A program made the position numbers and the translations under genes. From NCBI GenBank assembly GCA_022820665.1, contig JAJEFB010000020.1, forward strand, positions 1 to 64,000: 64,000 nucleotides of DNA, read 5' to 3'. The DNA comes from Anaerolineae bacterium. GTDB taxonomy: Bacteria; Chloroflexota; Anaerolineae; Aggregatilineales; Phototrophicaceae. Shown here piece by piece: positions 26,535 to 36,156 of this stretch. Numbering within the stretch: position 1 is the stretch's first letter; every line of letters starts with the position of its first letter. The notes beneath the pieces were generated by a model that did no database searches, was not told the origin of the DNA, and saw nothing but the letters and a program-made list of their open reading frames with translations.

Positions 26535-27341
26535 CTAATCCCCGCCCTCTTCTTCCTCTTCGTACAGGCGCAGGCGTTCGGGAATCTGTCCCGTGACGAT
26601 CATATCAGCTACTTCGTTTTCGCTCACTTCGCTCTTGTGGAAGTCGCCCAGCTTGTGTCCGCGCTCGATGATCGTAAAGCGGTCCGCCACCTCATATACG
26701 TGGCGGATATTGTGGGTAATGAAGATGACGCTCATGCCTTTTTCTTTGGCGGCGATGGTATAGTCCAGCACCTTTTGCGTCTCGCCCACGGACAGCGCCG
26801 AGGTGGGTTCGTCCAGGATCAATAGCTTCTTACCGAAATAGACAGCCCGGCCGATCGCGATTGACTGCCGCTCGCCACCGGACATGGTACCGACCGTTTC
26901 CTCCGAATCGCGGATGTGGATACCGACATCAGCCAAGGCTTGTATGGACTCGCTGGCCATCATCTTCTTGTCCAGGAATTTGAAAGGACCGACCTCGTAA
27001 GTGGGTTCTTGCCCCAGCCAGAAATTGCGCGCGATGCTCATCAATGGCACCAGCGCGAGATCCTGATGCACCGTCTCGATGCCCAGTTCGCGCGCGTCGT
27101 GCGGCGATTCAATGTTCACGGCTTCGTTATCGAAGAAGATTTGGCCGCGCGTCAAACTGTGGAAACCCGTCAGCACTTTGATCAGCGTCGATTTGCCGGC
27201 GCCGTTATCCCCCAGCAAGCCGACAATTTCCTGGCGATCCACATGGAAGTCGACGCCGCGCAAGACCTGCACACTGCCGAAGTGCTTGTGGATATCGATC
27301 ATATCCACCAATGCGTCGCTGTTCTTTTGTTCGTATTGCAT
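26535..27341 (-). CDS. Simple-sugar ABC transporter ATP-binding protein (half RbsA-type)
   Basis: 268 residues. Walker A is GDNGAGKST (about residue 44), the signature motif is MSGGERQ, Walker B is LLILDEPTSALS, and the H-loop is FITHNIRH. It is the single-domain form rather than the two-domain RbsA/MglA form, so it must act as a dimer. It has GGGAG-like ribosome binding upstream and sits 12 bp after the permease stop. It energises the oversized permease encoded upstream. Confidence 0.93.
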   Translation of the reverse strand: MQYEQKNSDALVDMIDIHKHFGSVQVLRGVDFHVDRQEIVGLLGDNGAGKSTLIKVLTGFHSLTRGQIFFDNEAVNIESPHDARELGIETVHQDLALVPLMSIARNFWLGQEPTYEVGPFKFLDKKMMASESIQALADVGIHIRDSEETVGTMSGGERQSIAIGRAVYFGKKLLILDEPTSALSVGETQKVLDYTIAAKEKGMSVIFITHNIRHVYEVADRFTIIERGHKLGDFHKSEVSENEVADMIVTGQIPERLRLYEEEEEGGD

Positions 27342-27353
27342 GTTTCACGCTCC

Positions 27354-29474
27354 CTAATTCTGGCGCGCGCCGCGGACCAAGGTGTTCAGAATCACAGCTG
27401 CGATGATGATGACACCGATCGTGCCGCTGAAAAGACGGGACTCGATGCCGACCAATACCAGACCAGTTTGCAGCATGCCGAATATCAGCGCGCCGAGCAG
27501 CGAACCGACAACGCTGCCGTATCCCCCGGTAAGCAACGCGCCGCCGATCACGGTCATGGCGATGACTTCCAATTCCCAACCGGTGCCTTTTAACGGATCC
27601 ACGCCGGGATTTCGCGCCGTCTCGTAGATGGCGGCTATGCCCGTTAACATAGCCACAATGACGAAGTTTTGCAGCTTGACTCGGTCGACATTGACACCTT
27701 GAGCGCGCGCAGCGCCCTCATTGCCGCCGGTGGCAAAAATGCTGTTGCCAAAGGACGTATTGGTGAGGATGATATGGAAGATCGCCACGAATATGAACCA
27801 CCAGACGATTGCCAGGCGCACATTGGCGTTGCGCGGGATCTGCATGTGGAAGAAATCGCCTTCCTCGCCAATTGCCAGAACGCGCCCGTTGAAAAGATCG
27901 AAATAGCCAACTTCCACGATGTCCCCGCCGCCGGAACTGGCGTGGTAGGAAAAGACGGCAACCAGCCAGACGACCGCCACCACCAAAATGAATAATACCA
28001 GCAAGCCCGCAACCGTTCGCAGGATAGCGCCAGCGGTGCCGAAGTCGCCGTTGTCCTCTCGGATCGACCAGGCATGCATTGCTCCGCGGTACAAGAACGG
28101 CAAGACGCGGTAGGCAGTAAATGCCACCACCCCCAATCCGACAACGACGAGCACCAGAAAGACAATATTGCTGATGCCAATCACCGGTAGTGATTCATGA
28201 TGGTCGCTATAGCGCAGAATGCGACCACCCGCGATGGCGACCAGCGTGATGGCCCGGAAAGCCAGCATCGTCCCAAGGGTGACGATAAAGGAAGGTATTC
28301 GAGTGCTGATCAGCAAAACGCCGTTGATGGCGCCCAGCACGAAAGCCATGAAGATGGCAAGCAGGGCGGCAGGGACCGGTTCCATCACGCCGAATACGGG
28401 CGCGCCATGGGTCATGAAGTTCATGAAAGAAAGCGCCGTGACGCCCAAGATCGAACCGACCGACAAGTCGAACTCGCCAGAAATCATCAGATAGGTCACG
28501 CCGATGGCGATGACGCCTTTGGTGGCGACATTGCTGAGGAAGGACGCGACCGAACTCGGCTCAAGGAAGAGATCAGTCGCCATGGTAAAGCCCATAAAGA
28601 TGGCGATGAAGCCGATGATGGCGCCAGCGCTCGGCGACTTGGCCAGGTTGGCGCGGATGTATTTGCCCGGGGTCAAGGCGATCGCCCGGCGCAATTCGTC
28701 CGACTGTTCTTCAACCTGGCGCGCTACTCGATAACCGAATAGCCCCGGCAAGAAGAAAAGGAAGCCGGCCAGCAGGCGATGATTTTCCACATCGCGGATG
28801 GTTGTGATTCCCGGATAGAGCGGCACCACGAAGGTTCCCGCGATCAGCACGCCAACCACCCCCAAACTCAAAACGATGAGAATCGCGACGACGAATTTCC
28901 GCGGGGGCGTGACAATCAGGCGAATGCCTTCTGTATGCCGCAAAAAATCCAGCGGTGGAATCAAAAACACCAGCAGCGACAGCAAAGCGAGCAGCCCCAC
29001 CACAAACAGACTAACGCTGATCAAAGCCTCGCCGATTGACAGCGCGATGGGCGCCAAGCCGCTGACATTTGGATCTTCGTTAATGACAGTGCGCAGGTCA
29101 ATATCCTGGCCCAGCAGCAGCGAAAACTTCAACCCAACGGGAATAATGACGCTTAGAAGGATAGCGCCGCCGATCATGACAGTGACGAAATACATCCATT
29201 GTGACCAGCGCAGGCTTGACTGTTCGCGCTGGAAGAGGCCATAAGCGGTTCGCAGGCAGCAGGCCGCGTATATCAGAATGGCGACTATGACGATATGTTC
29301 GATTGTATTCAGGTTGCTGCGCAGAATGTCGATCCGCTCGCCTAAGGGGACCCAGCCGAAAGCGACTCCATATGCGATCAAGAACCCCAGGATGGCAAAG
29401 CCAAATATCAAGCCTGCAACGAGCGTGCCGATATTGGAGGCTTCTCGTTTGCCGTCTAAATATGCTTGCATCAT
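27354..29474 (-). CDS. Oversized simple-sugar ABC permease (RbsC-like with extra domain)
   Basis: 706 residues, roughly twice the usual 320-340 of RbsC/AraH. The RbsC-like part starts near residue 265 (GEFDLSVGSILG is its landmark) and ends with a typical GGYGSVVGSLLGALIFG block. The N-terminal 230 residues carry about six extra hydrophobic segments (for example residues 15-40, 95-120, 150-175, 190-215). A further insertion of about 100 residues splits the RbsC-like half in its middle. The frame is continuous, so this looks like a fusion or elaboration, not an assembly error. It forms the membrane channel for the sugar captured by the binding protein encoded next upstream. Confidence 0.85.
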   Translation of the reverse strand: MMQAYLDGKREASNIGTLVAGLIFGFAILGFLIAYGVAFGWVPLGERIDILRSNLNTIEHIVIVAILIYAACCLRTAYGLFQREQSSLRWSQWMYFVTVMIGGAILLSVIIPVGLKFSLLLGQDIDLRTVINEDPNVSGLAPIALSIGEALISVSLFVVGLLALLSLLVFLIPPLDFLRHTEGIRLIVTPPRKFVVAILIVLSLGVVGVLIAGTFVVPLYPGITTIRDVENHRLLAGFLFFLPGLFGYRVARQVEEQSDELRRAIALTPGKYIRANLAKSPSAGAIIGFIAIFMGFTMATDLFLEPSSVASFLSNVATKGVIAIGVTYLMISGEFDLSVGSILGVTALSFMNFMTHGAPVFGVMEPVPAALLAIFMAFVLGAINGVLLISTRIPSFIVTLGTMLAFRAITLVAIAGGRILRYSDHHESLPVIGISNIVFLVLVVVGLGVVAFTAYRVLPFLYRGAMHAWSIREDNGDFGTAGAILRTVAGLLVLFILVVAVVWLVAVFSYHASSGGGDIVEVGYFDLFNGRVLAIGEEGDFFHMQIPRNANVRLAIVWWFIFVAIFHIILTNTSFGNSIFATGGNEGAARAQGVNVDRVKLQNFVIVAMLTGIAAIYETARNPGVDPLKGTGWELEVIAMTVIGGALLTGGYGSVVGSLLGALIFGMLQTGLVLVGIESRLFSGTIGVIIIAAVILNTLVRGARQN

Positions 29475-29581
29475 AAGCTGTTTCTCGAATTCGACTAAGA
29501 AATTCTTGGGAGTCCATATCAGCCCGAAGCGGCCGATATGTAGAAAGGGTGATAGTTACTTTAAAAGAAGTTACAAAGAAA

Positions 29582-29606
29582 TGGGTGGGAAGCTGCTTCC
29601 CACCCA
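29582..29606 (-). terminator. Hairpin between binding protein and permease (ribose-type operon)
   Basis: TGGGTGGGAAGC and its exact reverse complement GCTTCCCACCCA meet around one base, a perfect 25-bp palindrome 20 bp after the binding-protein stop. On the transcribed strand it is followed by a T-rich stretch. It is positioned like the hairpin at 18529-18556 in the first sugar operon and probably limits transcription of the permease relative to the binding protein. Confidence 0.75.
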
Positions 29607-29626
29607 CTACGAATGCCGTCGTCGGC

Positions 29627-30613
29627 TTAGCGATAGCCTTGCGCCGTCAGTTCGATAATGGCATCGACATTGCTGCCGTCGATGACACCCGGTCCCGTCA
29701 GAATGTCGCCGCCCGGAGCCATCTTGAACTGGCTGTTCAGGTAGAGCCACATGATCGTCTCGAAACCTTGCAGATAAGGCTGCTGGTCGATCGCCTGGAT
29801 CAGGTAGCCGTTCTGGATCATTTCATAGATCTCGGCGCTGGTATCGTGCGTGGTGGCGAAGATATCGCCAGCCATGACGCCAGCTTCCTGAATGTACAGG
29901 TTCAATGAGCTCGCGGGATTGGGACCAAGGCTGAATACAGCGTTGGTATCGGGGTTGGCGTTGAAGTAGTCGGCGAAAGTACCGGCGGACGCGGTCACAT
30001 CATTGTTGATGGTCAGCTGATCCAGCGGAATGCCAGCTTCTTCAAATACAGAGCGGACACCCGCGCAACGGGCTTCCAAACCACTGTGTCCAACTTCCTG
30101 GATCGGGCAAACGGCTCTGTTGATCTCGACGCCGGCAGCGTCGGCTGCGTCAAGAACAGCGTTCGCGTTCGAGCGTCCACCGAGGAATTCGTTGGCGCCG
30201 ATGTAGAACAGGGTCGGCAGCGCGTCGGGCGTGCCAGCGTTGGGATCGGCCGTGTTGAAGACGATCACGGGAATACCGGCTTCGGCAGCGCGGTTGACGC
30301 CATCGCGGATAACTTCCGGATTCGGAACCGTAGTGCCGATACCGTCGTTATTGCGCGCCAAGGCATCATCCCAATAACCAGCCATATCATCAATATTGTC
30401 AACGGGATCCGACAACCAAGCGCAATCCGCGCCCAGCAAGCTGCAGGCATCTTCCATACCCTTGATAACGACGACCCAGAAGGGATTACCAATGCCGCCG
30501 TGGCTGACCATACTAAAGGTGAGTTGGTCTTGCGCGCCGACGCCACCGATTCCGGCAATCATGACACCCAGCGCCAAAAGAAGCACCGGGATCGTACGAA
30601 CTAGCTTTCTCAT
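29627..30613 (-). CDS. Sugar ABC transporter substrate-binding protein (RbsB-like)
   Basis: 328 residues from the ATG at 30613, with GGAGGAG 8-14 bp upstream. The signal peptide is MRKLVRTIPVLLLALGVMIA with cleavage after a Gly-Ala-Gln region. The mature protein is a type I periplasmic-binding protein of the ribose/galactose class (FSMVSHGGIGNPFWVVV; IPVIVFNTADPNAG; GDIFATTHDTSAE). It should deliver a monosaccharide to the adjacent permease and ATPase. The operon is headed by a good promoter and a LacI-type operator. The ligand is unknown. Confidence 0.92.
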   Translation of the reverse strand: MRKLVRTIPVLLLALGVMIAGIGGVGAQDQLTFSMVSHGGIGNPFWVVVIKGMEDACSLLGADCAWLSDPVDNIDDMAGYWDDALARNNDGIGTTVPNPEVIRDGVNRAAEAGIPVIVFNTADPNAGTPDALPTLFYIGANEFLGGRSNANAVLDAADAAGVEINRAVCPIQEVGHSGLEARCAGVRSVFEEAGIPLDQLTINNDVTASAGTFADYFNANPDTNAVFSLGPNPASSLNLYIQEAGVMAGDIFATTHDTSAEIYEMIQNGYLIQAIDQQPYLQGFETIMWLYLNSQFKMAPGGDILTGPGVIDGSNVDAIIELTAQGYR

Positions 30614-30668
30614 AACGAGACTCCTCCAAATAAACGTAATGGTCACTGTGTCTCAGGCAAATCGCCTG

Positions 30669-30684
30669 TTGAGACCGGTTTCAA
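30669..30684. promoter_or_regulatory. LacI-family operator upstream of the ribose-type operon
   Basis: TTGAGACCGGTTTCAA is a 16-bp palindrome with one mismatch pair and the central CG expected of LacI/GalR-family operators. It lies 56 bp upstream of the binding-protein start and about 50 bp downstream of the -10 box, a position where a repressor could block transcription. No LacI-family gene occurs in the window. Confidence 0.65.
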
Positions 30685-30732
30685 ATGACTGACATGCGCT
30701 ACTTCAACAGCGCGCCCAGCCAAGTGCACGGT

Positions 30733-30760
30733 ATTATAGCGCAGATCTCGTATATTTCAA
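30733..30760 (-). promoter_or_regulatory. Strong sigma-70-like promoter of the ribose-type operon
   Basis: On the reverse strand TTGAAA (30755-30760) and TATAAT (30733-30738) are separated by 16 bp. The -10 is a perfect match and the -35 matches 5 of 6. It lies about 120 bp upstream of the binding-protein ATG, with the LacI-type operator between them. Confidence 0.65.
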
Positions 30761-30773
30761 ACGCCGCTGTTTG

Positions 30774-31000
30774 GTAGTGTATCCCTTTCGGTTGAAATTT
30801 TTTTTTGAAAGTCCTCGATATGAGATCCATAATCCAAATTGCGAACGACGTTGGCAGGGCGACTGACGGTCAGTTTCTACGCGACCCGCTGAAACGCCCG
30901 ATGCGCATTCAGTTTCTACTCGTCGGGCGATCCATCGGATCGCCCCTACCCGCTGTCAGGTAGTTGTTGTTCTATGTTTCAACCGAAAAGGTTTCTCTAC
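30774..31000. mobile_element. MITE-like element, copy 2
   Basis: The left end GTAGTGTATCCCTTTCGGTT and the right end, whose reverse complement begins GTAGAGAAACCTTTTCGGTT, form 24-bp imperfect terminal inverted repeats ending in GAAA. Internally it shares CTGTCAGGTAGTTGTTGTTC with copy 1 but is about 95 bp longer. The extra part is made of GGTCAGTTTCTACGCG-type and GGGCGATCC palindromic repeats, that is, nested insertions. It lies between the sugar operon promoter and the enolase-superfamily gene. Confidence 0.7.
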
Positions 31001-31026
31001 AGCGAGACGGCGGCCTGGGTCCGGGA

Positions 31027-32226
31027 TCAGCGGATATTTTCCACCGCCCAGTGATCGCCCATCGCGCGGCGTCCTTTTGCCAAACCCGGACCGTCGGAGA
31101 CCTGTCGCACAAGGTCATCTCTTTCGAGCGCCGAATCAAGCAGGTTGACTCCCAGGCCCGGTCCCGCGGGGATATCCAGGTGACCATCGCGGACCACCGG
31201 CGTGAAATCGGTCAGAACAGCGAAGTATTCCTTATAGAATGCGCGTACCGACTCCACGTAATACAAGTTGGGGATATGCGCGCCGAGGTGCATGCAAGCG
31301 GTGTGGCAGATAGCGCCAGCGATATTATGCAAGACGATGGGCACGCCGAAGGTCTCCGCCAGGTTGGCGATCTTGCGCGTTTCGGCGATACCTCCGTTCC
31401 AGACGGCATCGGTCATGACGATTTGGGACACATGCTTCTCCAGCCATTCGCGCAATTGCCAGCGTGTCAGCAGCAGCTCGGAACCGACGATAGGGATGCT
31501 GGTCTTCCCGGAGAGCGTCTTTATTTCGTCGGGATAGACCGGCGGCAGGACCTCCTCGAGGAAAAGAATATTGTAGGGTTCGAGTGCGCGAGCGATGCGC
31601 TCCATGCTGACGCGGTTCCAGCGAAAATGGAATTCGATGCCAATGTCCATCCGATCGCCAACCGCATCACGAATCTGCTTGATCGGGACCAGTCCTTTTT
31701 CGATCTCGGCTTTCGTGATTCGCTGACCAAAACTGCGCTCGCTGAACTGATCGAAGGGCCAGATCTTCATGGCGTAAATTTCGTCGTCGAGCAGGCTCTG
31801 CGCCAGGGCGCCGGCGTCTTCGTGCCAGGCGACGTAATCTTGGCAGCGGCCGAAGCCGATGCAGGTGTTGTATGTTGGGATTTCCTCCCGTGTTTTGCCG
31901 CCCAGCAAATGATAGAGCGGCGCGCCATAATGCTTTCCTAGGATATCCCAGAGCGCGACCTCAAACGCGGAAAGCGCGCGCGTCTCGGCGCCGGCGTAGC
32001 CGTGATACATGATGTTATCCATCACAAAGCGCCAGAGTCCTTCAATATCTAGCGGGTCTTGGCTCAGGACGAGGGGTGCAATGGTACCGTGCAGGGCGGC
32101 TTTGGCGCCGGGGATCTTGTCAACAGTTTCGCCGAGACCGACGATGCCGCTGTCGGTATAGACGCGCACAGTCATCAAGCGCGGATATGCCTTCCATTGC
32201 AGCGTTTCGATAGCGGTGATTTTCAT
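31027..32226 (-). CDS. Enolase-superfamily sugar-acid dehydratase (mandelate racemase type)
   Basis: 399 residues, full length for the family. An N-terminal capping domain ([14 protein letters not shown]) is followed by the barrel with the catalytic Lys in AMKIWPFDQ. Metal ligands fit [19 protein letters not shown] and IVGSELL, and a later base lies in LHNIAGA. Such enzymes dehydrate aldonic acids (gluconate, galactonate, xylonate, arabinonate) to 2-keto-3-deoxy acids in the cytoplasm. The substrate is not readable from sequence. It precedes two other sugar-acid genes in the same direction (FAH-type and Gfo/Idh/MocA upstream), suggesting a catabolic cluster. Confidence 0.88.
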   Translation of the reverse strand: MKITAIETLQWKAYPRLMTVRVYTDSGIVGLGETVDKIPGAKAALHGTIAPLVLSQDPLDIEGLWRFVMDNIMYHGYAGAETRALSAFEVALWDILGKHYGAPLYHLLGGKTREEIPTYNTCIGFGRCQDYVAWHEDAGALAQSLLDDEIYAMKIWPFDQFSERSFGQRITKAEIEKGLVPIKQIRDAVGDRMDIGIEFHFRWNRVSMERIARALEPYNILFLEEVLPPVYPDEIKTLSGKTSIPIVGSELLLTRWQLREWLEKHVSQIVMTDAVWNGGIAETRKIANLAETFGVPIVLHNIAGAICHTACMHLGAHIPNLYYVESVRAFYKEYFAVLTDFTPVVRDGHLDIPAGPGLGVNLLDSALERDDLVRQVSDGPGLAKGRRAMGDHWAVENIR

Positions 32227-32280
32227 GGGGGCGCTCCGATTATGGCTTTTCGCTCGTCCATTTCCGCATGGCGAGCCATC

Positions 32281-33183
<903 letters not shown>

Positions 33184-33347
33184 ATTTTCTCCTTCAAACT
33201 CTCAGGTCACTGATTCTGCGCTTGTTCACCTATTGAACTGCATTCATCGTCGCATGAGGACAAGAGTCTGTCACATCGCTCGCTTTGAACGATGTCCAGA
33301 TCATACAACTGCGGCGAGACAACCGCGCGGGACGCATTTCACCGCCC

Positions 33348-34469
33348 TCATTCAGTGATCGATTCAACCTCGACCCGCGAACTTGTCTCGTGACTCTTGA
33401 CCGCGGCGCTGATCAGGCGCTGGATACGCGCGCCCTGCTGGAAATTCGGCATCAAATCGCTGTCGTCGAGGATGCCGTTGATAAAGCCGCGAATCATGAA
33501 ATCTTCGCGGCGGAACATATCGCGATAGGTATTGTGAACAGTATCGCGGCGAGCCTCCCCCCAGATATGCTCAGGAATGGGCAGCTCGCGCGGCATGCCC
33601 TGGCCGGCGCGCGCGCCTTTGACTTGCTGGATCCTGTCCCAGTCCGTGTAGCTGTAAAGCGTGCCGCCCGAACCGTGGAAGTCCATATGGTGCGTTTGAC
33701 CGAATGGCGTTCCTTCATAACAGAGGGCGGTACAGTGAATCATGCCGACGGCGCCGTTGGCGAACTCGGCGGTGAGCAAGCAACTGTCGTCCAGCAGATC
33801 GTAAGGCTCGCCTTGCGGGTCGACTGGCGGGCGCGGGACGATGCTTGTCAGGCGGCAGGTGATGGCTCTGATCTCGCCGTAAAACCATTCCGCCAGATAT
33901 ATGAAATGCGATCCCAAATCGCCGACGACGCCGCTGCCAGCGACCTTGCGGTCAAGGCGCCAGATATAGTCTCCTTCACGGGCATAACCGCTGTAGTAGC
34001 GCATGTTGAGATGATAGGGCGCGCCCAGATAGCCGCTATCGATCAACTCCTTGAGGTAACGCGCCGTCGGCATGAAGCTGTAGGTGAAGGGCACCAGAGT
34101 TTTGAGATTCTTCCGCTGCGCCAGATCGGCCATTTCCCGCGCGTGCCCATAAGTCATGGCGATGGGCTTTTCACAGAGCACGTGCAAGCCCGCTTCAAAC
34201 GCCGCCATGGTGATGGGATAATGCGAGTCGTTGGGCGTCGAGATAACGATGGCGTCGAGATCGGCATTGTCGATCATGTCCCGGTAATCGGTATACACAC
34301 CCGGTATTTTCCAAATGTCCGCCATCTTTTGCGCGTTTTCCCGGTTGCGCCCACAGATTGCCAGCGTTCGGGCATTGGGGTGGCTGTCAAGCGCGGGCAG
34401 GTGCATGGCATCCGCCCACCAACTGGTGCCGACCATCCCGACATTTAGCGTGTTGCTTGTCATAGGCAT
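33348..34469 (-). CDS. Gfo/Idh/MocA family oxidoreductase
   Basis: 373 residues. The N-terminal Rossmann fold starts VGMVGTSWWADAMHLPAL (an unusual GxxGxxxx variant), followed by the diagnostic CEKPIAMT motif (about residue 98). The C-terminal domain has GVVGDLGSHFIYLAEW with the catalytic-region His. These NAD(P)-dependent enzymes oxidise or reduce sugars and inositols. The ATG at 34469 or 34463 could be used. Together with the two genes downstream it suggests oxidation of a sugar to an acid, dehydration and further breakdown, but the sugar is not known. Confidence 0.9.
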   Translation of the reverse strand: MPMTSNTLNVGMVGTSWWADAMHLPALDSHPNARTLAICGRNRENAQKMADIWKIPGVYTDYRDMIDNADLDAIVISTPNDSHYPITMAAFEAGLHVLCEKPIAMTYGHAREMADLAQRKNLKTLVPFTYSFMPTARYLKELIDSGYLGAPYHLNMRYYSGYAREGDYIWRLDRKVAGSGVVGDLGSHFIYLAEWFYGEIRAITCRLTSIVPRPPVDPQGEPYDLLDDSCLLTAEFANGAVGMIHCTALCYEGTPFGQTHHMDFHGSGGTLYSYTDWDRIQQVKGARAGQGMPRELPIPEHIWGEARRDTVHNTYRDMFRREDFMIRGFINGILDDSDLMPNFQQGARIQRLISAAVKSHETSSRVEVESITE

Positions 34470-34556
34470 CTTTCGTACAATGTCCCAGATTCAATCGACT
34501 GCCTATTGTAGTTTTTCGTACTTCATTCGGCAACAAGGGTTTTGCGAGACTATCAA

Positions 34557-34940
34557 ATGCGCGACTTGGTCTTCACCGGTTTAGTTGAACGCCTGCTCTT
34601 CACGGCGATTGTATTGGGCATCCTGATGGCGGCTCTGGGTGGCTGGCGTTATTTCGACCTGGCGAATCAACTGTCGAGCAATCAAGCGGCGCGGATCCAC
34701 GAAGAGGGTGGAGAAGTCGCTATCGAGAGCAAGAGCCAGGCGCATGGCTTGATGGCTTCGGATCTCGAGCGGCGGCGTCTAGTGGCTGACCAGCGCAACA
34801 TGATGATGGTCGGGGGCGCGGGTCTGGCATTGATCGGCTTAGGCTGGTTCCTGGGCGACATTCTTCGCGGGCGGCGACGCAAAGCCGCCACAGCAGCGGC
34901 GGATACTAGGAGTGGCTTAAATGCTGACGCACCAAGCTAA
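34557..34940 (+). CDS. Hypothetical two-helix membrane protein
   Basis: 127 residues from the ATG at 34557 (a TTG at 34542 is in frame). Two hydrophobic segments (LLFTAIVLGILMAALGGW and MMMVGGAGLALIGLGWFLG) flank a charged, probably extracytoplasmic stretch of about 50 residues. The C-terminal tail is basic, then Ala-rich. Divergent from the oxidoreductase. No family recognised. Confidence 0.55.
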   Translation: MRDLVFTGLVERLLFTAIVLGILMAALGGWRYFDLANQLSSNQAARIHEEGGEVAIESKSQAHGLMASDLERRRLVADQRNMMMVGGAGLALIGLGWFLGDILRGRRRKAATAAADTRSGLNADAPS

Positions 34941-34998
34941 CGAGAGCCAGGTCTTTTTCTGGATTTCATCGGATTCACGATTTGTCCGTATGTTGTGG

Positions 34999-36156
34999 TT
35001 ACAGGGCAATTAATTCCCGCAAAAAATGCTTACATACCATTCTATCAATCTCATTGTCTGGAGTTAGAATTAGCCTGTTCAACACAGAACCTTGGAATTG
35101 CGTTACGCCCCTCGAATTACGTCCTGCCCAATGTTTTAAAACGATCGTAGATTTGAGCAACTCAATTTGAAACATTGATATCAGAACCCGATTTACAATC
35201 TTGTTTGGTTCAATCCCGATGAAATAAAACATGAACACGGTCTTATCCTTTGATAAGAATTCCAGGAGTTTGTCAATGTTGTACGCTTTAGGATTGGAAT
35301 TCAAAATCATTATCTTGGTTTTGACATCTGTTGCGGTTTCAACTTGGTCGAATATCCGAGTGTAGTCCCCTAGATCATTTGAGGTTCTGAATCTGGGTAT
35401 CTCTCCGGTTCCTCGAACCAGAGCGTCGATCAGTTTCCGACGCAGATCTTCATCTTCGCCTGCTATCAGGTATTCAATGACCCTGCCGCGAATGTTTACA
35501 TTTTCGATGAAACCAGCCACCAGTATCTGATCTCTGACTTGGTTAACACGCGCATCAAGGTCTGATTTCAGTTGCAGATAATCGGCGGATTGGACGAACT
35601 TGATCGCTCTATCAGGTGATTGAACAATGTTGCTGAAAGCAGTGTCGCGGACATGAAACTTGCTGCCGGAAGGAACTATGTTATTTGTAGCTTCCACCAG
35701 CCGTGGCAGGTTCTCACTGAAACTGAGCGCTGCGTGAATATTGAAAAGCACCTCAAAGTTTTCCGGTTCGTTGACTATGCCATTGAAGATCTTAATGATG
35801 TCTGAACCATTCACGCTGCCCCTGATATTGTTGACACGAAGTTCCTGCGATGAGTGGCTTACCTTGCTCAAGAAAGTTGTGTTTGCCAAGTAGAGAATAT
35901 TCTGAGATGGCGTGACCTAACATACCAAGAATGGCAACTCGTCATACTTTTGCAATGTAGAGAGCGCTATAACTGTGTTGGAAAAACTGCGGGACCGTGA
36001 GAAACTGAATCTAATGACAAAGTACTCAGAGTAGTAAACCGATCTGTCTTTCGTGAGTCCGAAATTCTCTTGAACGCTCTTGGCCAAAAGCGCTTTGTCT
36101 GCGATGCCGTCGCGCGATCGGATGAAGTCAATCAACGAATAGACTGCTCCATTCAT
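34999..36156 (-). pseudogene. Type II restriction endonuclease interrupted by an in-frame stop
   Basis: The frame from the ATG at 36156 to the stop at 34999 would encode 385 residues but is broken by a single TAG at 35917-35919. The reading across it is ELPFLVC, stop, VTPSQNILYLANTT, in the same frame. Both halves are AT-rich and protein-like; the second half (HSSQELRVNNIRG, VEATNNIVPSG) looks conserved. The start overlaps the methyltransferase stop by 4 bp (ATGA), the classic arrangement of a type II R-M operon. A single TTG-to-TAG change would explain the break. A short 79-residue product, or restart within the second half, is unlikely to be active. I do not recognise the enzyme's specificity. 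Confidence 0.75.
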
